From Synechocystis salina LEGE 00031 (GTDB lineage: Bacteria; Cyanobacteriota; Cyanobacteriia; Cyanobacteriales; Microcystaceae): 64,000 bases of DNA. The DNA lies in NCBI RefSeq assembly GCF_015207985.1, contig NZ_JADEVV010000011.1, forward strand, positions 1 to 64,000, read 5' to 3'. This document shows positions 17,659 to 30,186 of this stretch, in pieces (position 1 is the stretch's first letter; every line of letters starts with the position of its first letter). Below the pieces are notes generated by a model. It was not told where the DNA came from and did no database searches. It worked only from the letters and a program-made list of their open reading frames with translations. The position numbers and the translations under genes were made by a program.

Positions 17659-18136
17659 GGTGGGTCAACCGGAAATGGACAGTGTATAAAAAGCCAATAT
17701 CTACGGAACTGAGGATTACAGAAGGGCAGGCTGGGGGCTGGACAAAGCCCCAAATGGTAGTAATTTTGACAGCAGACGCAAAAACCTTTAATAATTTAGG
17801 GGCAAAATCTGGTCAAGGGAAGGGGAAAAAACCGTATAACCGTAACAAAAAATACAATCTTCCCTATTTTACGAAGGGCGGACAGGCAATGTCACGCTTT
17901 TGACCTTAATCTTTTGTTTATCTTTAGCTTTGGTTTTTGCTGGGGTTGGCCCCCTCTTTTTCGTGGCACTGATAAGGGACTAAGCTAGGCCCAGTCGGTC
18001 TTTTTTGCTTATGGTGGTCACAGTCGCCCCGGGCGTTTCGCTCCCGAAGGTTGGGTCAACGCCAGCATTAAAGTCACGGCTTTTTGATACGCTGGAAAAA
18101 TCCATCACCCTTAGCCCGGCTAATCCATCCCTAGTT
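17659..18136. other. Gap upstream of accA
   Basis: About 480 bases between the divergent 87-aa protein gene and accA. Open frames run through it, including one continuous with accA, but none has a credible start or family similarity. It probably holds the accA promoter and leader. Confidence 0.5.
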
Positions 18137-19117
18137 ATGAGTAAAAGTGAGCGTCGTGTTTTTCTGCTGGATTTTGAGAAGCCCCTCTATGAGTTAGAGG
18201 AAAAAATTAATCAAATCCGGGAACTAGCCCAAGAAAAAAATGTGGACGTGTCCGAACAGCTCAGCCAACTAGAAAATCGGGCTGAACAGTTGCGCCAGGA
18301 AATTTTTAGCAATCTCAATCCTTCCCAGAGGTTGCAGTTGGCCCGCCATCCCCGTCGTCCTAGCACGTTGGACTATATTCAAGCCATTGCGGATGATTGG
18401 TTTGAAATGCACGGCGATCGGGGGGGGTACGATGATCCGGCTTTGGTGGGGGGAGTGGCTCGGTTGGGAACTCGGCCTGTGGTGATTATGGGCCATCAAA
18501 AGGGAAGAGATACCAAAGATAATGTGGCCCGTAATTTTGGCATGGCGGCCCCCAATGGTTACCGTAAGGCCCTGCGGTTGATGGAACACGCTAATCGTTT
18601 TGGCATGCCTATCATCACTTTTATTGATACCCCTGGGGCTTGGGCCGGCATTGATGCAGAAAAGTTGGGTCAAGGGGAGGCGATCGCCGTTAATTTGCGG
18701 GAAATGTTTCGGTTAGATGTGCCCATTCTTTGTACCGTCATTGGGGAAGGGGGTTCCGGCGGTGCGTTGGGGATTGGCGTTGGAGATCGGGTATTGATGC
18801 TGGAAAATGCGGTCTACACGGTGGCTACTCCAGAGGCCTGTGCGGCCATTCTCTGGAAGGATGCGAAAAAATCGGACAAAGCGGCGATCGCCCTAAAAAT
18901 TACCGCTGACGATTTAGCCAAGTTACAAATTATTGATGGCATCATTCCCGAACCAAAGGGAGCCGCCCACGCTGATCCATTGGGAGCCGCCGCTAAGTTA
19001 AAGGAAGCTTTATTGTTCCACCTCAACACCTTGGCCCAATTGACTGCCCAAGAACGGAAACAATTGCGGTACGACAAATTCCGGCACCTAGGTCAATTTT
19101 TGGAAACAGCAGTATAG
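18137..19117 (+). CDS. accA: Acetyl-CoA carboxylase carboxyltransferase subunit alpha
   Basis: A 326-residue alpha subunit of the carboxyltransferase that moves CO2 from carboxybiotin to acetyl-CoA, giving malonyl-CoA for fatty acid synthesis. The crotonase-like core is visible, with [23 protein letters not shown] and [16 protein letters not shown], and the oxyanion-forming [11 protein letters not shown] (about 205-215). The ATG at 18137 (MSKSERRVF) is chosen because family members start here; the frame stays open upstream without similarity. A DNA methyltransferase gene follows 10 bases downstream, so they likely share a transcript. Recalled as sll0728. Confidence 0.96.
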   Translation: MSKSERRVFLLDFEKPLYELEEKINQIRELAQEKNVDVSEQLSQLENRAEQLRQEIFSNLNPSQRLQLARHPRRPSTLDYIQAIADDWFEMHGDRGGYDDPALVGGVARLGTRPVVIMGHQKGRDTKDNVARNFGMAAPNGYRKALRLMEHANRFGMPIITFIDTPGAWAGIDAEKLGQGEAIAVNLREMFRLDVPILCTVIGEGGSGGALGIGVGDRVLMLENAVYTVATPEACAAILWKDAKKSDKAAIALKITADDLAKLQIIDGIIPEPKGAAHADPLGAAAKLKEALLFHLNTLAQLTAQERKQLRYDKFRHLGQFLETAV

Positions 19118-19127
19118 AGCGAATTAG

Positions 19128-19988
19128 ATGATGAAGGGGGCGGGGGAGACGGAGAAACCAGAGCATTCTGCTGATCAAAGGGACAAAATCAAAAGTCCTC
19201 TGCGTTATCCAGGGGGCAAATCCAAAGCCCTGAAGCAAATTTTGCCCTATATTCCCGCTCAAATTAAAGAGTATCGGGAGCCATTTATTGGTGGGGGATC
19301 AGTATTTTTAGCTATCAAACAAATTTTTGGCGATAACATTAATAAATATTGGATTAACGACTTAAATTTTGATTTATATTGCTTTTGGCAATGGGCCCAG
19401 GATGGCATTACCGAGCTAACCGACGCAGTTACAGAAGTCAAAAATCAACAAACCGATGGCAGAAAACTTTTTGCTAAATTAACTGAAGATGGGCTGGAAT
19501 TGAATGAATTTGCCCGGGCAGTGCGTTTTTTTGTGCTGAATCGCATCACCTTCTCCGGCACAGTTGAATCCGGGGGCTATTCCCAGCAGGCGTTTGAGAA
19601 ACGTTTCACCAATTCTTCCATTGCCAGGTTGAATGATTTAGGCAAAATGCTTACCAATGTCGCCATTACCAATCTGGATTATCAGCAATTAATTGATTCA
19701 CCGGGGGAAGGGGTATTTATTTTTCTCGATCCGCCCTACCTGAGCGCCACTAAGTCCAAACTCTATGGCAAAAAGGGAGATTTACACACTTCCTTTGATC
19801 ATCAGAGATTTGCTGAAATTATGAAAGCCTGCCCCCATAAATGGTTAATTACCTACGATGATTCTGAAGAAATCAGAAAATTATTTAGTTTTGCTCAAAT
19901 TATTGAATGGGATTTACAATATGGGATGAACAATTACAAGCAAGAAAAAGCTTCCAAAGGGAAAGAGTTAATGATCAAAAATTATTAG
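19128..19988 (+). CDS. Orphan DNA methyltransferase, Dam-like fold (M.Ssp6803II-type)
   Basis: A 286-residue amino-methyltransferase of the D12 class. It shows LRYPGGKSKALKQI (25-38), the SAM-binding PFIGGGSVF (52-60) and catalytic DPPY (201-204). Family membership alone suggests an N6-adenine enzyme like Dam, but the PCC 6803 counterpart, recalled as sll0729 (M.Ssp6803II), has been reported as an N4-cytosine methylase acting on GGCC and affecting transcription and DNA repair. No restriction enzyme gene is adjacent, so it is an orphan. The start is ATGATG 10 bases after accA. The TAG stop is the first match to a dispersed element. Confidence 0.9.
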   Translation: MMKGAGETEKPEHSADQRDKIKSPLRYPGGKSKALKQILPYIPAQIKEYREPFIGGGSVFLAIKQIFGDNINKYWINDLNFDLYCFWQWAQDGITELTDAVTEVKNQQTDGRKLFAKLTEDGLELNEFARAVRFFVLNRITFSGTVESGGYSQQAFEKRFTNSSIARLNDLGKMLTNVAITNLDYQQLIDSPGEGVFIFLDPPYLSATKSKLYGKKGDLHTSFDHQRFAEIMKACPHKWLITYDDSEEIRKLFSFAQIIEWDLQYGMNNYKQEKASKGKELMIKNY

Positions 19989-20062
19989 GCTCTGTCGTCA
20001 AAATTTCAGTCGCCCCCCTAAATCGACTCAATCAAACGACCGCAATAGTGGGGGGCTTGTAT
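19989..20062 (+). repeat. Copy of the dispersed palindromic element
   Basis: GCTCTGTCGTCAAAATTTCAGTCGCC follows the methyltransferase TAG directly, then CAATCAAACGACCGCAATAG and GTGGGGGGCTTGTA. The middle block CAATCAAACGACCGCAAT is close to CAATCAACCGAATGAAGCGACCACAAT-like sequence in the copy at 57965. Confidence 0.6.
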
Positions 20063-20137
20063 CTAGTTTCCCCCTCAACTTGGGCAGTCAGCAATGACTT
20101 GCAAACCTATGCTTGGGCTATTAAGCAGCAAAACATT

Positions 20138-20392
20138 ATGGATCATCCTGAAAATTACGACGTTTGGTCAGAAAAGCCCCGCTGGTGTCAGCCTTGGACA
20201 ATTTTACTCACTGGGTCAGTGATTATTGCCGCTAGTTGGTTACTGTTCCATCGATGGTGGTTATCCTTACCCGTGGCCGCCGTCATTGCCCTCTGGTGGT
20301 GGTACTTTCTCCTGGCCTATCCCCGTTTGGTACGCCAGGCGATCGCCATGGAGCAAGGTTATCCATCCACCTCCCAAGCAAATTCTGATTAG
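20138..20392 (+). CDS. Small two-span membrane protein (DUF6737-like)
   Basis: An 84-residue protein with an N-terminal W-rich SEKPRWCQPWTILLTG, a first span (about 19-40) and a second (about 43-62), then a charged tail. The ATG at 20138 is preferred because upstream sequence is a repeat copy. I associate the WCQPW-type opening with a small cyanobacterial family (DUF6737), with moderate certainty. The convergent transporter ends 12 bases away. Function unknown. Confidence 0.65.
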   Translation: MDHPENYDVWSEKPRWCQPWTILLTGSVIIAASWLLFHRWWLSLPVAAVIALWWWYFLLAYPRLVRQAIAMEQGYPSTSQANSD

Positions 20393-20404
20393 GCTTTATC
20401 CGCC

Positions 20405-21748
20405 CTATCGGGTGAGCATCAACCAAGCCACAAAAAGAGCCGCCACCACCAACTGCACTGCCATCACCGGCAAACCATAGTGTAAAAAACGGTGAAAGGA
20501 AATCGGTCGCCCATGTTGTTCGGAAATGCCTGCCGCCACAATATTGGAGGAAGCCCCCACTAAAGTGCCATTGCCCCCCAGGGTAGCGCCAAACATCATG
20601 GCGTAAAACAAAGGCAATACTTCCACCGGCAATTGTCCAGCAAAATCAGGGGTCAATATTTCTGGGCCAGCAAAACCAATATTAACTACATATTGTTTGA
20701 GCAGGGGAACCATGGCCACCACCAGGGGAATATTGGGCACCACACTGGATAACAATCCCACCGTAAACACTAAAACGATCGCTCCAAAAGCAATATTTTG
20801 CCCCACCACCACCGCCAAAAGTTGGGCAAGGGAAGCAGTTACTCCGGTTTTTTCCAAAGAGCCAATAATGACAAAAATGGACATGAAAAAGATGAGGGTG
20901 CTCCAATCCACGTCCCGTAAAATATTATGTACAGTGTCAATTTTGCTTTGGTGGGCAAGAAGTAAGGCCAGGCAGGCCCCCATTAGGGCTACCGAAGCGG
21001 GGGGAATGGGAACAGGTAAATTTTCACCAATAACGAAAAAAATTAGCACTAAGGCAATAATAATTCCCCCGGCCATCAAGATTTTGGGGTGATTAATTTG
21101 GGGATGGGGAAGATCTTCTAAATGGGTAAACCGACTGCGCCAAATTTTACGAAATAGTATCGGGGCGATCGCCAAAATACTAATGATGGCCAAAACCCCC
21201 ATAAAACTCAGTTTGAATAGGTACTCATTAAAACTGATATTAATGGCATCCCCAACGATAAAAGTAGCGGGATCTCCCACCAGGGTTAACAGTCCAGCAC
21301 TGTTGGCCACAAAGACCATTAAGATCAATAGGGGGACAAAATCCACGCCAATTTCCTGGGCCAAGGGAGGAATCAGAGGGGCCAAAAGCATCACTGTGGT
21401 GGCATTGGGTAACACGGCACAGATGGGAGTTGTGATGGCAATTACCCCCAGCACTAGGAGTTTGCCACTACCTTTGGCTAGCAATACCATTTGAGTGGCT
21501 AAATACTGAAAAATGTTGGTGGGCTCGAAGGATCTTACCAACACCATCACCCCAAAAAATAGTGCTAGGGTGGCATAACTTTGACTGATGTAATCAATGC
21601 CCTCTTTGAGGGTAATCACATGGGTGAAAACTAGAATTAACGCCCCCAAAAAGGCGGCGATGGTTAGGTGCATTTTCTCCGACATAATCAGGAGAATAAC
21701 CCCGATAAAAACCCCAAGGGAAAGCAAAGCAGGTATATTGGCCGCCAT
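20405..21748 (-). CDS. ArsB/NhaD/P-protein family ion transporter
   Basis: A 447-residue integral membrane protein with about 11-12 spans of the ion transporter superfamily that includes ArsB, NhaD and the P protein. A family motif is seen as LPNATTVMLLAPLIPPLA (about 113-130), and its second-half counterpart GGNGTLVGASSNIVAAGISE is about 395-414. GDPATFIVGDAINISFNEYL (about 157-176) forms the other hairpin. It could carry arsenite, Na+ or organic anions; no ars genes are nearby to support arsenite. Recalled as slr0753. Confidence 0.85.
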   Translation of the reverse strand: MAANIPALLSLGVFIGVILLIMSEKMHLTIAAFLGALILVFTHVITLKEGIDYISQSYATLALFFGVMVLVRSFEPTNIFQYLATQMVLLAKGSGKLLVLGVIAITTPICAVLPNATTVMLLAPLIPPLAQEIGVDFVPLLILMVFVANSAGLLTLVGDPATFIVGDAINISFNEYLFKLSFMGVLAIISILAIAPILFRKIWRSRFTHLEDLPHPQINHPKILMAGGIIIALVLIFFVIGENLPVPIPPASVALMGACLALLLAHQSKIDTVHNILRDVDWSTLIFFMSIFVIIGSLEKTGVTASLAQLLAVVVGQNIAFGAIVLVFTVGLLSSVVPNIPLVVAMVPLLKQYVVNIGFAGPEILTPDFAGQLPVEVLPLFYAMMFGATLGGNGTLVGASSNIVAAGISEQHGRPISFHRFLHYGLPVMAVQLVVAALFVAWLMLTR

Positions 21749-22311
21749 AAAACCTCCGGACGATTAGAGTAAGCCGTAATCAGTCGAAAATAACCAAAGC
21801 AGACAGAAAATGAGCCAAAAAGCACATCATCATCACCCCTTTGAATGAGGGTATTAAAGGAATGGCCACGCCATGGCAGGATGGATCAAAACCAGAACAA
21901 GGTTAAGGGCAAAAATTCTCCCAACCTTGAATGGAATAGACGAACAAAAACTAATGACAAAACTCTTGCATCATCAATCTCAACTTTATTTAGAACAGGA
22001 TGAAATAACAGTCGCGTCCCTGGCTGAGTTCCTCAATAAAGTCAAAACATCGGTGAACAATGATGATTTATTAGTCCTCCCTCAATGCCTACGGGGTTAG
22101 CTGACGGGCTAGAAATGAGAGTTTTTCCTTCCTAATATTTTTAGGAATAAGCCCCTAGGTTGGTTCCCCCGCTTCCCATTCCCTCCACGCCACAGCTAAG
22201 AAAATTTAGGGCGTATTCAGGGAATAAAAATTAGGCTGACTTGATACTGTTATCTATTGACGTTTGATTCTAGCACAAGCGCCAATCATCTCTCCTATAG
22301 TGCCCGTAGCT
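21749..22311. other. Gap with one doubtful small gene
   Basis: About 560 bases between divergent genes. Apart from the doubtful frame at 21873-22100, it holds a short stem-loop (TTCCTAA/TTAGGAA at about 22129-22147). No RNA gene or repeat copy was recognised. Confidence 0.45.
21873..22100 (+). CDS. Doubtful small protein, 75 aa
   Basis: An open frame of 75 residues, or 48 from a second ATG at 21954. The C-terminal part (LEQDEITVASLAEFLNKVKT) looks like an ordinary amphipathic soluble helix and has coding-like composition. No clear ribosome binding site and no recognised family. It could be noise. Confidence 0.3.
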   Translation: MAGWIKTRTRLRAKILPTLNGIDEQKLMTKLLHHQSQLYLEQDEITVASLAEFLNKVKTSVNNDDLLVLPQCLRG

Positions 22312-22887
22312 ATGGTTAAACCAGTTAATTTGCCTGATTGTTACCCCTGGGGCTGTTGCCCACCAACCCATACCCTCCCCCGTCGCCATTTTCTGCGGGG
22401 CCTGGTGGCTACTGGTTTGTTGGTTGGCTTACCCTCCATGGACAGTGCCGCTGACCCGGGGAATCCATCTCAAGCCAAAGCGTTAGTGCTCAGTTGTATT
22501 GATTTCCGTTTCCTTGAATATCAGCATTCCTTTCTGGGGCAACAGGGTTTGAGCCAAGCCTATGATTGGGTAGCTTTAGCGGGAGCTTCCCTGGCCCTGA
22601 CTGGTTTTCCCCACCCCGCCGAAGCAGAAACCTTTTGGGATCAACTGGCCCTTTCCAAACAGTTGCATAACATCAGTCGGGTGATTATTTTTGATCACCA
22701 AGATTGTGGCGCCTACGCTCAGGCTAACCCTTTATCCTTTGGCGATCGCCAGGCGGAGGAAAATTTCCATGCCAGTTATCTAAAGCAAGCTGGGGCAAAA
22801 ATTCGGGAGCGCTATCCTGATTTGATAGTGGAATTGTACTTTATTGAGCTTACGGGGCAAGTGAATGCCATTGCCTCTTTGGGTTAG
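22312..22887 (+). CDS. Tat-exported beta-carbonic anhydrase-like protein
   Basis: A 191-residue protein with a beta-type carbonic anhydrase pattern: SCIDFRF gives the CxDxR motif (C62, D64, R66), and DHQDCGAY gives HxxC (H129, C132), the three zinc ligands plus the Asp-Arg pair. The N terminus has a twin-arginine-like PRRHFLRGLVATGLLVGL, so it is probably exported folded to the periplasm. ATG 22312 is preferred; a TTG at 22264 would add 16 residues. It is shorter than usual beta-CAs, and activity is unproven. A role in converting CO2 and bicarbonate at the cell surface is inference. Confidence 0.7.
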   Translation: MVKPVNLPDCYPWGCCPPTHTLPRRHFLRGLVATGLLVGLPSMDSAADPGNPSQAKALVLSCIDFRFLEYQHSFLGQQGLSQAYDWVALAGASLALTGFPHPAEAETFWDQLALSKQLHNISRVIIFDHQDCGAYAQANPLSFGDRQAEENFHASYLKQAGAKIRERYPDLIVELYFIELTGQVNAIASLG

Positions 22888-22897
22888 GCTGGGTCAA

Positions 22898-22943
22898 ACA
22901 AAAAACATTCCCATAGTCCACCGGCGGCGTAACCATGGGAAAA
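22898..22943 (-). terminator. Rho-independent terminator downstream of eno
   Basis: On the minus strand, TTCCCAT and ATGGGAA pair around a GC-rich loop, and GTTTTTTG follows. It lies about 135 bases after the enolase stop, beyond a repeat copy. Confidence 0.6.
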
Positions 22944-23008
22944 ATTAATCTTGAATAGCAAAACTGAGGAAGTTTAGACAATCACAAGCAACAATCTAAT
23001 CCGAAGAA

Positions 23009-23072
23009 CCCGTTTGCAAAATTTTAGTTTGCCCCTAAAAACCTCAGGTCATAATGGGGGGCTTTTAAAACA
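23009..23072 (+). repeat. Short copy of the dispersed palindromic element
   Basis: CCCGTTTGCAAAATTTTAGT and TTGCCCCTAAA open it, and ATAATGGGGGGCTTTTAAAA closes it. It abuts the 3' end of eno. Confidence 0.6.
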
Positions 23073-23076
23073 CTCC

Positions 23077-25246
<2,170 letters not shown>

Positions 25247-25370
25247 TGGGGACTAGCGAGATTATGCTAGAAGGTATTACAACATACACAGCCGGTAAAT
25301 GAATAAAGGGAAAATGGACCGGAAACTGTGCCGAAGATATCAAAGATAGCAAAAGTGATCAAGCAAAGCT

Positions 25371-25820
25371 ATGGAATTTACTTTTTTACTGCCACTAACT
25401 ATTGGCTTAATGGTTGGATATAAAGCCTGGGGCTCCCGCCATGATATTGCCCATCTAGCAGTGATTTTTGCCGTTGCCAACCTACTGGCAAGTTTACTCT
25501 TAGCGCCCTGGGAAGTCAAAGTTGTTTTGCTAATACTAACGGCTATAGTCGTTGGCCCTTTATGGCAAAGCTTTGAGAATAAAAATACTCTTGCAAATAC
25601 TCAAACTATTGACAGTAAAGAGACAGAGCTTCATTATCGTGGCATTAGCTACGAATCTTCAAAATCAGCAGCTCCCATCGAAAAAACTGAGAAAATTAGC
25701 AAATGTTACCGGGGCATCGACTATGAATCTTCTGAAACATGTACTCCCCAAAATAATGAGGTAAAGGGAAAAGTAATTAAATATCGCGGCGTTGATATAG
25801 GAACTAAAAAACAAGACTAA
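25371..25820 (+). CDS. DUF4278 protein with three YRG repeats and membrane segments
   Basis: A 149-residue protein with two hydrophobic spans (about 2-25 and 28-62), then a soluble tail. The tail carries three copies of the DUF4278-like motif: HYRGISYES (about 86-94), CYRGIDYES (about 113-121) and KYRGVDIG (about 138-145), separated by Lys/Glu-rich linkers. DUF4278 proteins are small, widespread in cyanobacteria and of unknown function; usually only one copy is seen per protein. No clear operon partner. Confidence 0.75.
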   Translation: MEFTFLLPLTIGLMVGYKAWGSRHDIAHLAVIFAVANLLASLLLAPWEVKVVLLILTAIVVGPLWQSFENKNTLANTQTIDSKETELHYRGISYESSKSAAPIEKTEKISKCYRGIDYESSETCTPQNNEVKGKVIKYRGVDIGTKKQD

Positions 25821-25860
25821 TCAGCTTTTTGAGCAATAGCTACAATCCTTGAAAAAACAA

Positions 25861-25917
25861 ACCCATTGCCCCTGGCGATCGCCGTTCGACCTGCCGAGAC
25901 AATGGGTATATTTATTT
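25861..25917. terminator. Bidirectional terminator between the DUF4278 gene and chlN
   Basis: ACCCATTG at 25861-25868 pairs with CAATGGGT at 25900-25907. On the plus strand ATATTTATTTGT follows; on the minus strand TTGTTTTTTC follows. It lies between two convergent gene ends, as expected of a shared terminator. The loop contains GGCGATCGCC. Confidence 0.65.
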
Positions 25918-25949
25918 GTAAAATAGTTCAGCCTAAAGGCGATCGGAAT

Positions 25950-27401
<1,452 letters not shown>

Positions 27402-27423
<22 letters not shown>

Positions 27424-27863
27424 AACAGAGTTTGTGTTGTCTGAGTGATTTTTTCTAAAACGCTTGCTAAATCATCAATGACTTGATTGCTGGTAAATCG
27501 CAAAACATAATGACCAAATTCTTTGAGTTTTTCAGATCGATATTGATCATATTCCTGTTGGTTATCATGAATGCTTCCATCAACTTCTATTACTAATTTG
27601 AGTTGCGGGCAATAAAAGTCAACAATGAAATTACCAATAGGATGCTGGCGACGAAACTTAAAGCCTAAAATTTGGCGATTTCGTAATGAATGCCACAAAA
27701 TTTTCTCAGCCTGTGTTGCCCCCTTTCTCAAAGTACGAGCTGCTTGCTCAATCTCTTTAGTTGTTCCAGGAATCCTATGGGAATCTTTCATCAGAAATGA
27801 ATCAAGATTGTCTAAAATACTTTCGGCAACTCTTTGAAAATTTAGGGTTACCAAGTCCCCCAA
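27402..27863 (-). CDS. DUF559 endonuclease-like protein between chlL and chlN
   Basis: A 153-residue protein of the DUF559/very-short-patch-repair-like fold. The conserved core is visible: RKGATQAEKILWHSLRNRQI, LGFKFRRQHPIGNFIVDFYC and LKLVIEVDGSIHD, giving the D...ExD pattern of PD-(D/E)XK nucleases. Both ends are coded within the flanking inverted repeats: the TTG start at 27863 lies in the right one, and the last residues PPVLGG come from the left one. An ATG at 27791 is an alternative start matching the usual family start. Nuclease activity is inferred and not known. It appears inserted between chlL and chlN. Confidence 0.85.
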
Positions 27864-27883
27864 TTTTGGGGGATTTAGGGGGC
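27857..27883. repeat. Right imperfect terminal inverted repeat of DUF559 cassette
   Basis: CCCCCAATTTTGGGGGATTT then AGGGGGC. Its reverse complement GCCCCCTAAATCCCCC pairs with the left repeat at 27397-27423. The two enclose the DUF559 gene. Confidence 0.65.
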
Positions 27884-27922
27884 TTAGTTATCAATCGACG
27901 GATCGGATTTAGGAAGCTAGAC

Positions 27923-28789
27923 TTAAACCATCATCAAGTCCAATTCTTTGGCTTGGTTGGCGGGCTGGGCAGGATTGAGGTAGAAGTCAGATAGAAGACT
28001 GAATAAATCCCGATCCTGAGCATCCTTGGGTACAACTCCTTCCGGTTGGGACAAAATTTGATCGGCAATGTTCAGATAATAATCACAAACATATTCTAGG
28101 GAAGGGTCAGATTCCGCCATTTCAAACAAGGTTTTGCCTTTCACCCGAGAAACTCGAATGTCTTCAATCAGGGGCAAAATTTCCAATACCGGCATGGGTA
28201 CGGCTTCAATGTATTTATCAATCAAGTCCCGTTTAGAAGTGCGATTGCCAATTAGACCGGCCAGACGGAGGCTATGGGTACGAGCTTTTTCTCGCACAGA
28301 AGCAGCGATGCGGTTAGCAGCAAATAGGGCATCGAAACCGTTGTCCGTAACAATCAAACAATAATCGGCATAGTTCAAGGGGGCGGCGAAACCACCGCAA
28401 ACCACATCCCCCAGCACGTCAAACAAAATAACGTCGTACTCATCAAAGGCGTTCAGTTCCTTCAGCAGTTTCACTGTTTCCCCGACCACATAACCACCAC
28501 AACCAGCCCCAGCGGGGGGGCCACCGGCTTCAACACAATCCACTCCGGCATAACCCTTATAAATCACATCCTCGGGCCAGATGTCTTCGTAGTGGAAATC
28601 TTTTTCCTGTAGGGTGTCGATGATGGTGGGAATGAGAAAACCGGTCAGGGTAAAGGTGCTGTCATGTTTGGGATCACAACCAATTTGGAGAACTTTTTTG
28701 CCTCGTTTTGCCAATGCCGTGGAGATGTTGCAACTGGTGGTGGATTTACCAATGCCGCCTTTGCCATATACCGCAAGTGTCAGTGTCAA
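27923..28789 (-). CDS. chlL: Light-independent protochlorophyllide reductase ATP-binding protein L
   Basis: ChlL (288 residues) is the NifH-like iron-sulfur ATPase that passes electrons to ChlN-ChlB to reduce protochlorophyllide in the dark. The P-loop [14 protein letters not shown] is residues 8-21. Cluster cysteines are in [19 protein letters not shown] (C at about 94 or 103) and [16 protein letters not shown] (C at about 131). Dimeric with a 4Fe-4S cluster by family. It is upstream of chlN, with the DUF559 gene between. The 530-base upstream gap likely holds the promoter. Recalled as slr0749. Confidence 0.97.
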   Translation of the reverse strand: MTLTLAVYGKGGIGKSTTSCNISTALAKRGKKVLQIGCDPKHDSTFTLTGFLIPTIIDTLQEKDFHYEDIWPEDVIYKGYAGVDCVEAGGPPAGAGCGGYVVGETVKLLKELNAFDEYDVILFDVLGDVVCGGFAAPLNYADYCLIVTDNGFDALFAANRIAASVREKARTHSLRLAGLIGNRTSKRDLIDKYIEAVPMPVLEILPLIEDIRVSRVKGKTLFEMAESDPSLEYVCDYYLNIADQILSQPEGVVPKDAQDRDLFSLLSDFYLNPAQPANQAKELDLMMV

Positions 28790-29323
28790 GGGAGTTGCTC
28801 CTAAAAAAGTGCTCTGGGGGAATGCTCAGGGTTATTTTTTCACCGCTGGGCTGATCGCATTATTAGCGAGGTTTGGGGTCTTGGGGAAATAGCCTGGGGT
28901 ATTAATGTGGCTTAAATAGTATTTTGAAGTTTTAAATTCCTTTTCATTGCCTTTAAAACTTATTCAAGCTATTAAAACTCTCAAAAAAAGATTTTGTGTT
29001 TTTGATTTTAGTAAAGCGAGACAAAAATAAAATAATTTGCCTGAGTATAGTTACCCATGGCGATCGCCAAAGATGGGGCCAAGATAAAAATGAGGTTTGT
29101 ACTAAAAAGAATTAGATTTTAAAAGCTTGTTAGCAAAGCCATACAGCAATTAGCAGACGAAAATAGAGAGCCAGTGAACTAAGTAAATCCTGTCCGATCC
29201 CCGTGGTCAGCACCGGAGTTTCAATCGTAGAAACAGTCCATTGACCAGAAAAGAACAATGAAAGATAAATAAATGTGAATTTTTGCTCAACAGCCGGAAA
29301 CTAGCCCAATTGCGTAACCAAAC
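28790..29323. other. AT-rich gap upstream of chlL
   Basis: About 530 bases between chlL and the next minus-strand gene. AT-rich around 28920-29130 and holding one HIP1 octamer (about 29060). It should hold the chlL promoter and the 3' end of the upstream transcript. No gene, RNA or repeat copy recognised. Confidence 0.5.
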
Positions 29324-30019
29324 TTAACGAAATTGGCCAGAAGCACCCAGGGATGGAGACCGACGACGACGGGGAGATGAAGAGCCGAACTGATTGCTAA
29401 TGTCGCGAAAAATATCCCGACGAACCACTGGATAGTCCCCCACCCAGAGGTCTAACTGGGGTAAATAGAGGTCACTTAATTTGCCAACCCTCTCCAACTC
29501 AGCATTTTTAGAGAACAACAACATTTCCGCCACCATGCCCGGCCGAATCGCTTTGTACGTTTTCTGTACGGGAGCCTGTACCACCGCCGAAAATCCCTGG
29601 CGATCGCCGACCTCCAGGTTAATGCGCCGCTCAATATTTTCCACCAGCACCAACTGCCCAAACTGATCCGCCTGCTGGGTCTGACTAATTAATTCTTCGG
29701 TGATGAAAATGTCCAGCACTTCCCCCCGCCAAAAACCCACATAGGGAAAACGACGGTATTGATTATTCCTCACACTGGCCACATAAACTGGACACCAAAG
29801 CCAATACATGCCGCCGATAATGAAACAGACCAATTCCACTCCCTGGGCTCCGTGCCCAAAAATTAAGCCCACAATCCAAATAGAAACCACAATTAAGAGG
29901 GAGATCAGTAATCTGGCTAAAAGGTTATAGACCTTACCCCAGGCATAGGAATACTGGGCACCAGTAGCAATAACAGGTACCACTTGGTCAAAGGTTTCTT
30001 TAGTAAGGGGAATGAGCAT
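29324..30019 (-). CDS. Conserved two-span membrane protein
   Basis: A 231-residue protein of a cyanobacterial family sometimes labelled as a phosphate-transport permease without evidence. Two hydrophobic spans (about 34-55 and 61-82) are followed by a soluble domain with a strand-rich YVGFWRGEVLDIFITEELIS and a Ser/Arg-rich tail (SSPRRRRSPS). No ABC-permease motif is visible. Start at ATG 30019. Recalled as slr0748. Function unknown. Confidence 0.7.
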   Translation of the reverse strand: MLIPLTKETFDQVVPVIATGAQYSYAWGKVYNLLARLLISLLIVVSIWIVGLIFGHGAQGVELVCFIIGGMYWLWCPVYVASVRNNQYRRFPYVGFWRGEVLDIFITEELISQTQQADQFGQLVLVENIERRINLEVGDRQGFSAVVQAPVQKTYKAIRPGMVAEMLLFSKNAELERVGKLSDLYLPQLDLWVGDYPVVRRDIFRDISNQFGSSSPRRRRSPSLGASGQFR

Positions 30020-30186
30020 GGTAGGGGAAGCAATGGGCTATGGGGTGTATTATATCGAGCTTGGCTAAATGATCCCCCCCCGATCCCCGCCATCTGAGGC
30101 AAAGTTTTCCCGGGCCATATTTTGATAAGATTGGCTACAAGTTAGCCACTAACTTTGTACTATCCCGCATCAGGTGCGTAACTCCT

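Noticed and set aside
17682-17903. Small plus-strand frame of 73 residues upstream of accA
   Set aside because: It overlaps the start region of the divergent 87-aa gene, has no family pattern, and its composition is non-coding-like.
18005-18136. 44-residue upstream extension of AccA
   Set aside because: The TTG-started extension has no family similarity; AccA begins MSKSERRVF.
22264-22311. Extra 16 N-terminal residues on the carbonic anhydrase-like gene (TTG start)
   Set aside because: The ATG at 22312 gives a cleaner twin-arginine signal; TTG is weaker and no ribosome binding site favours it.
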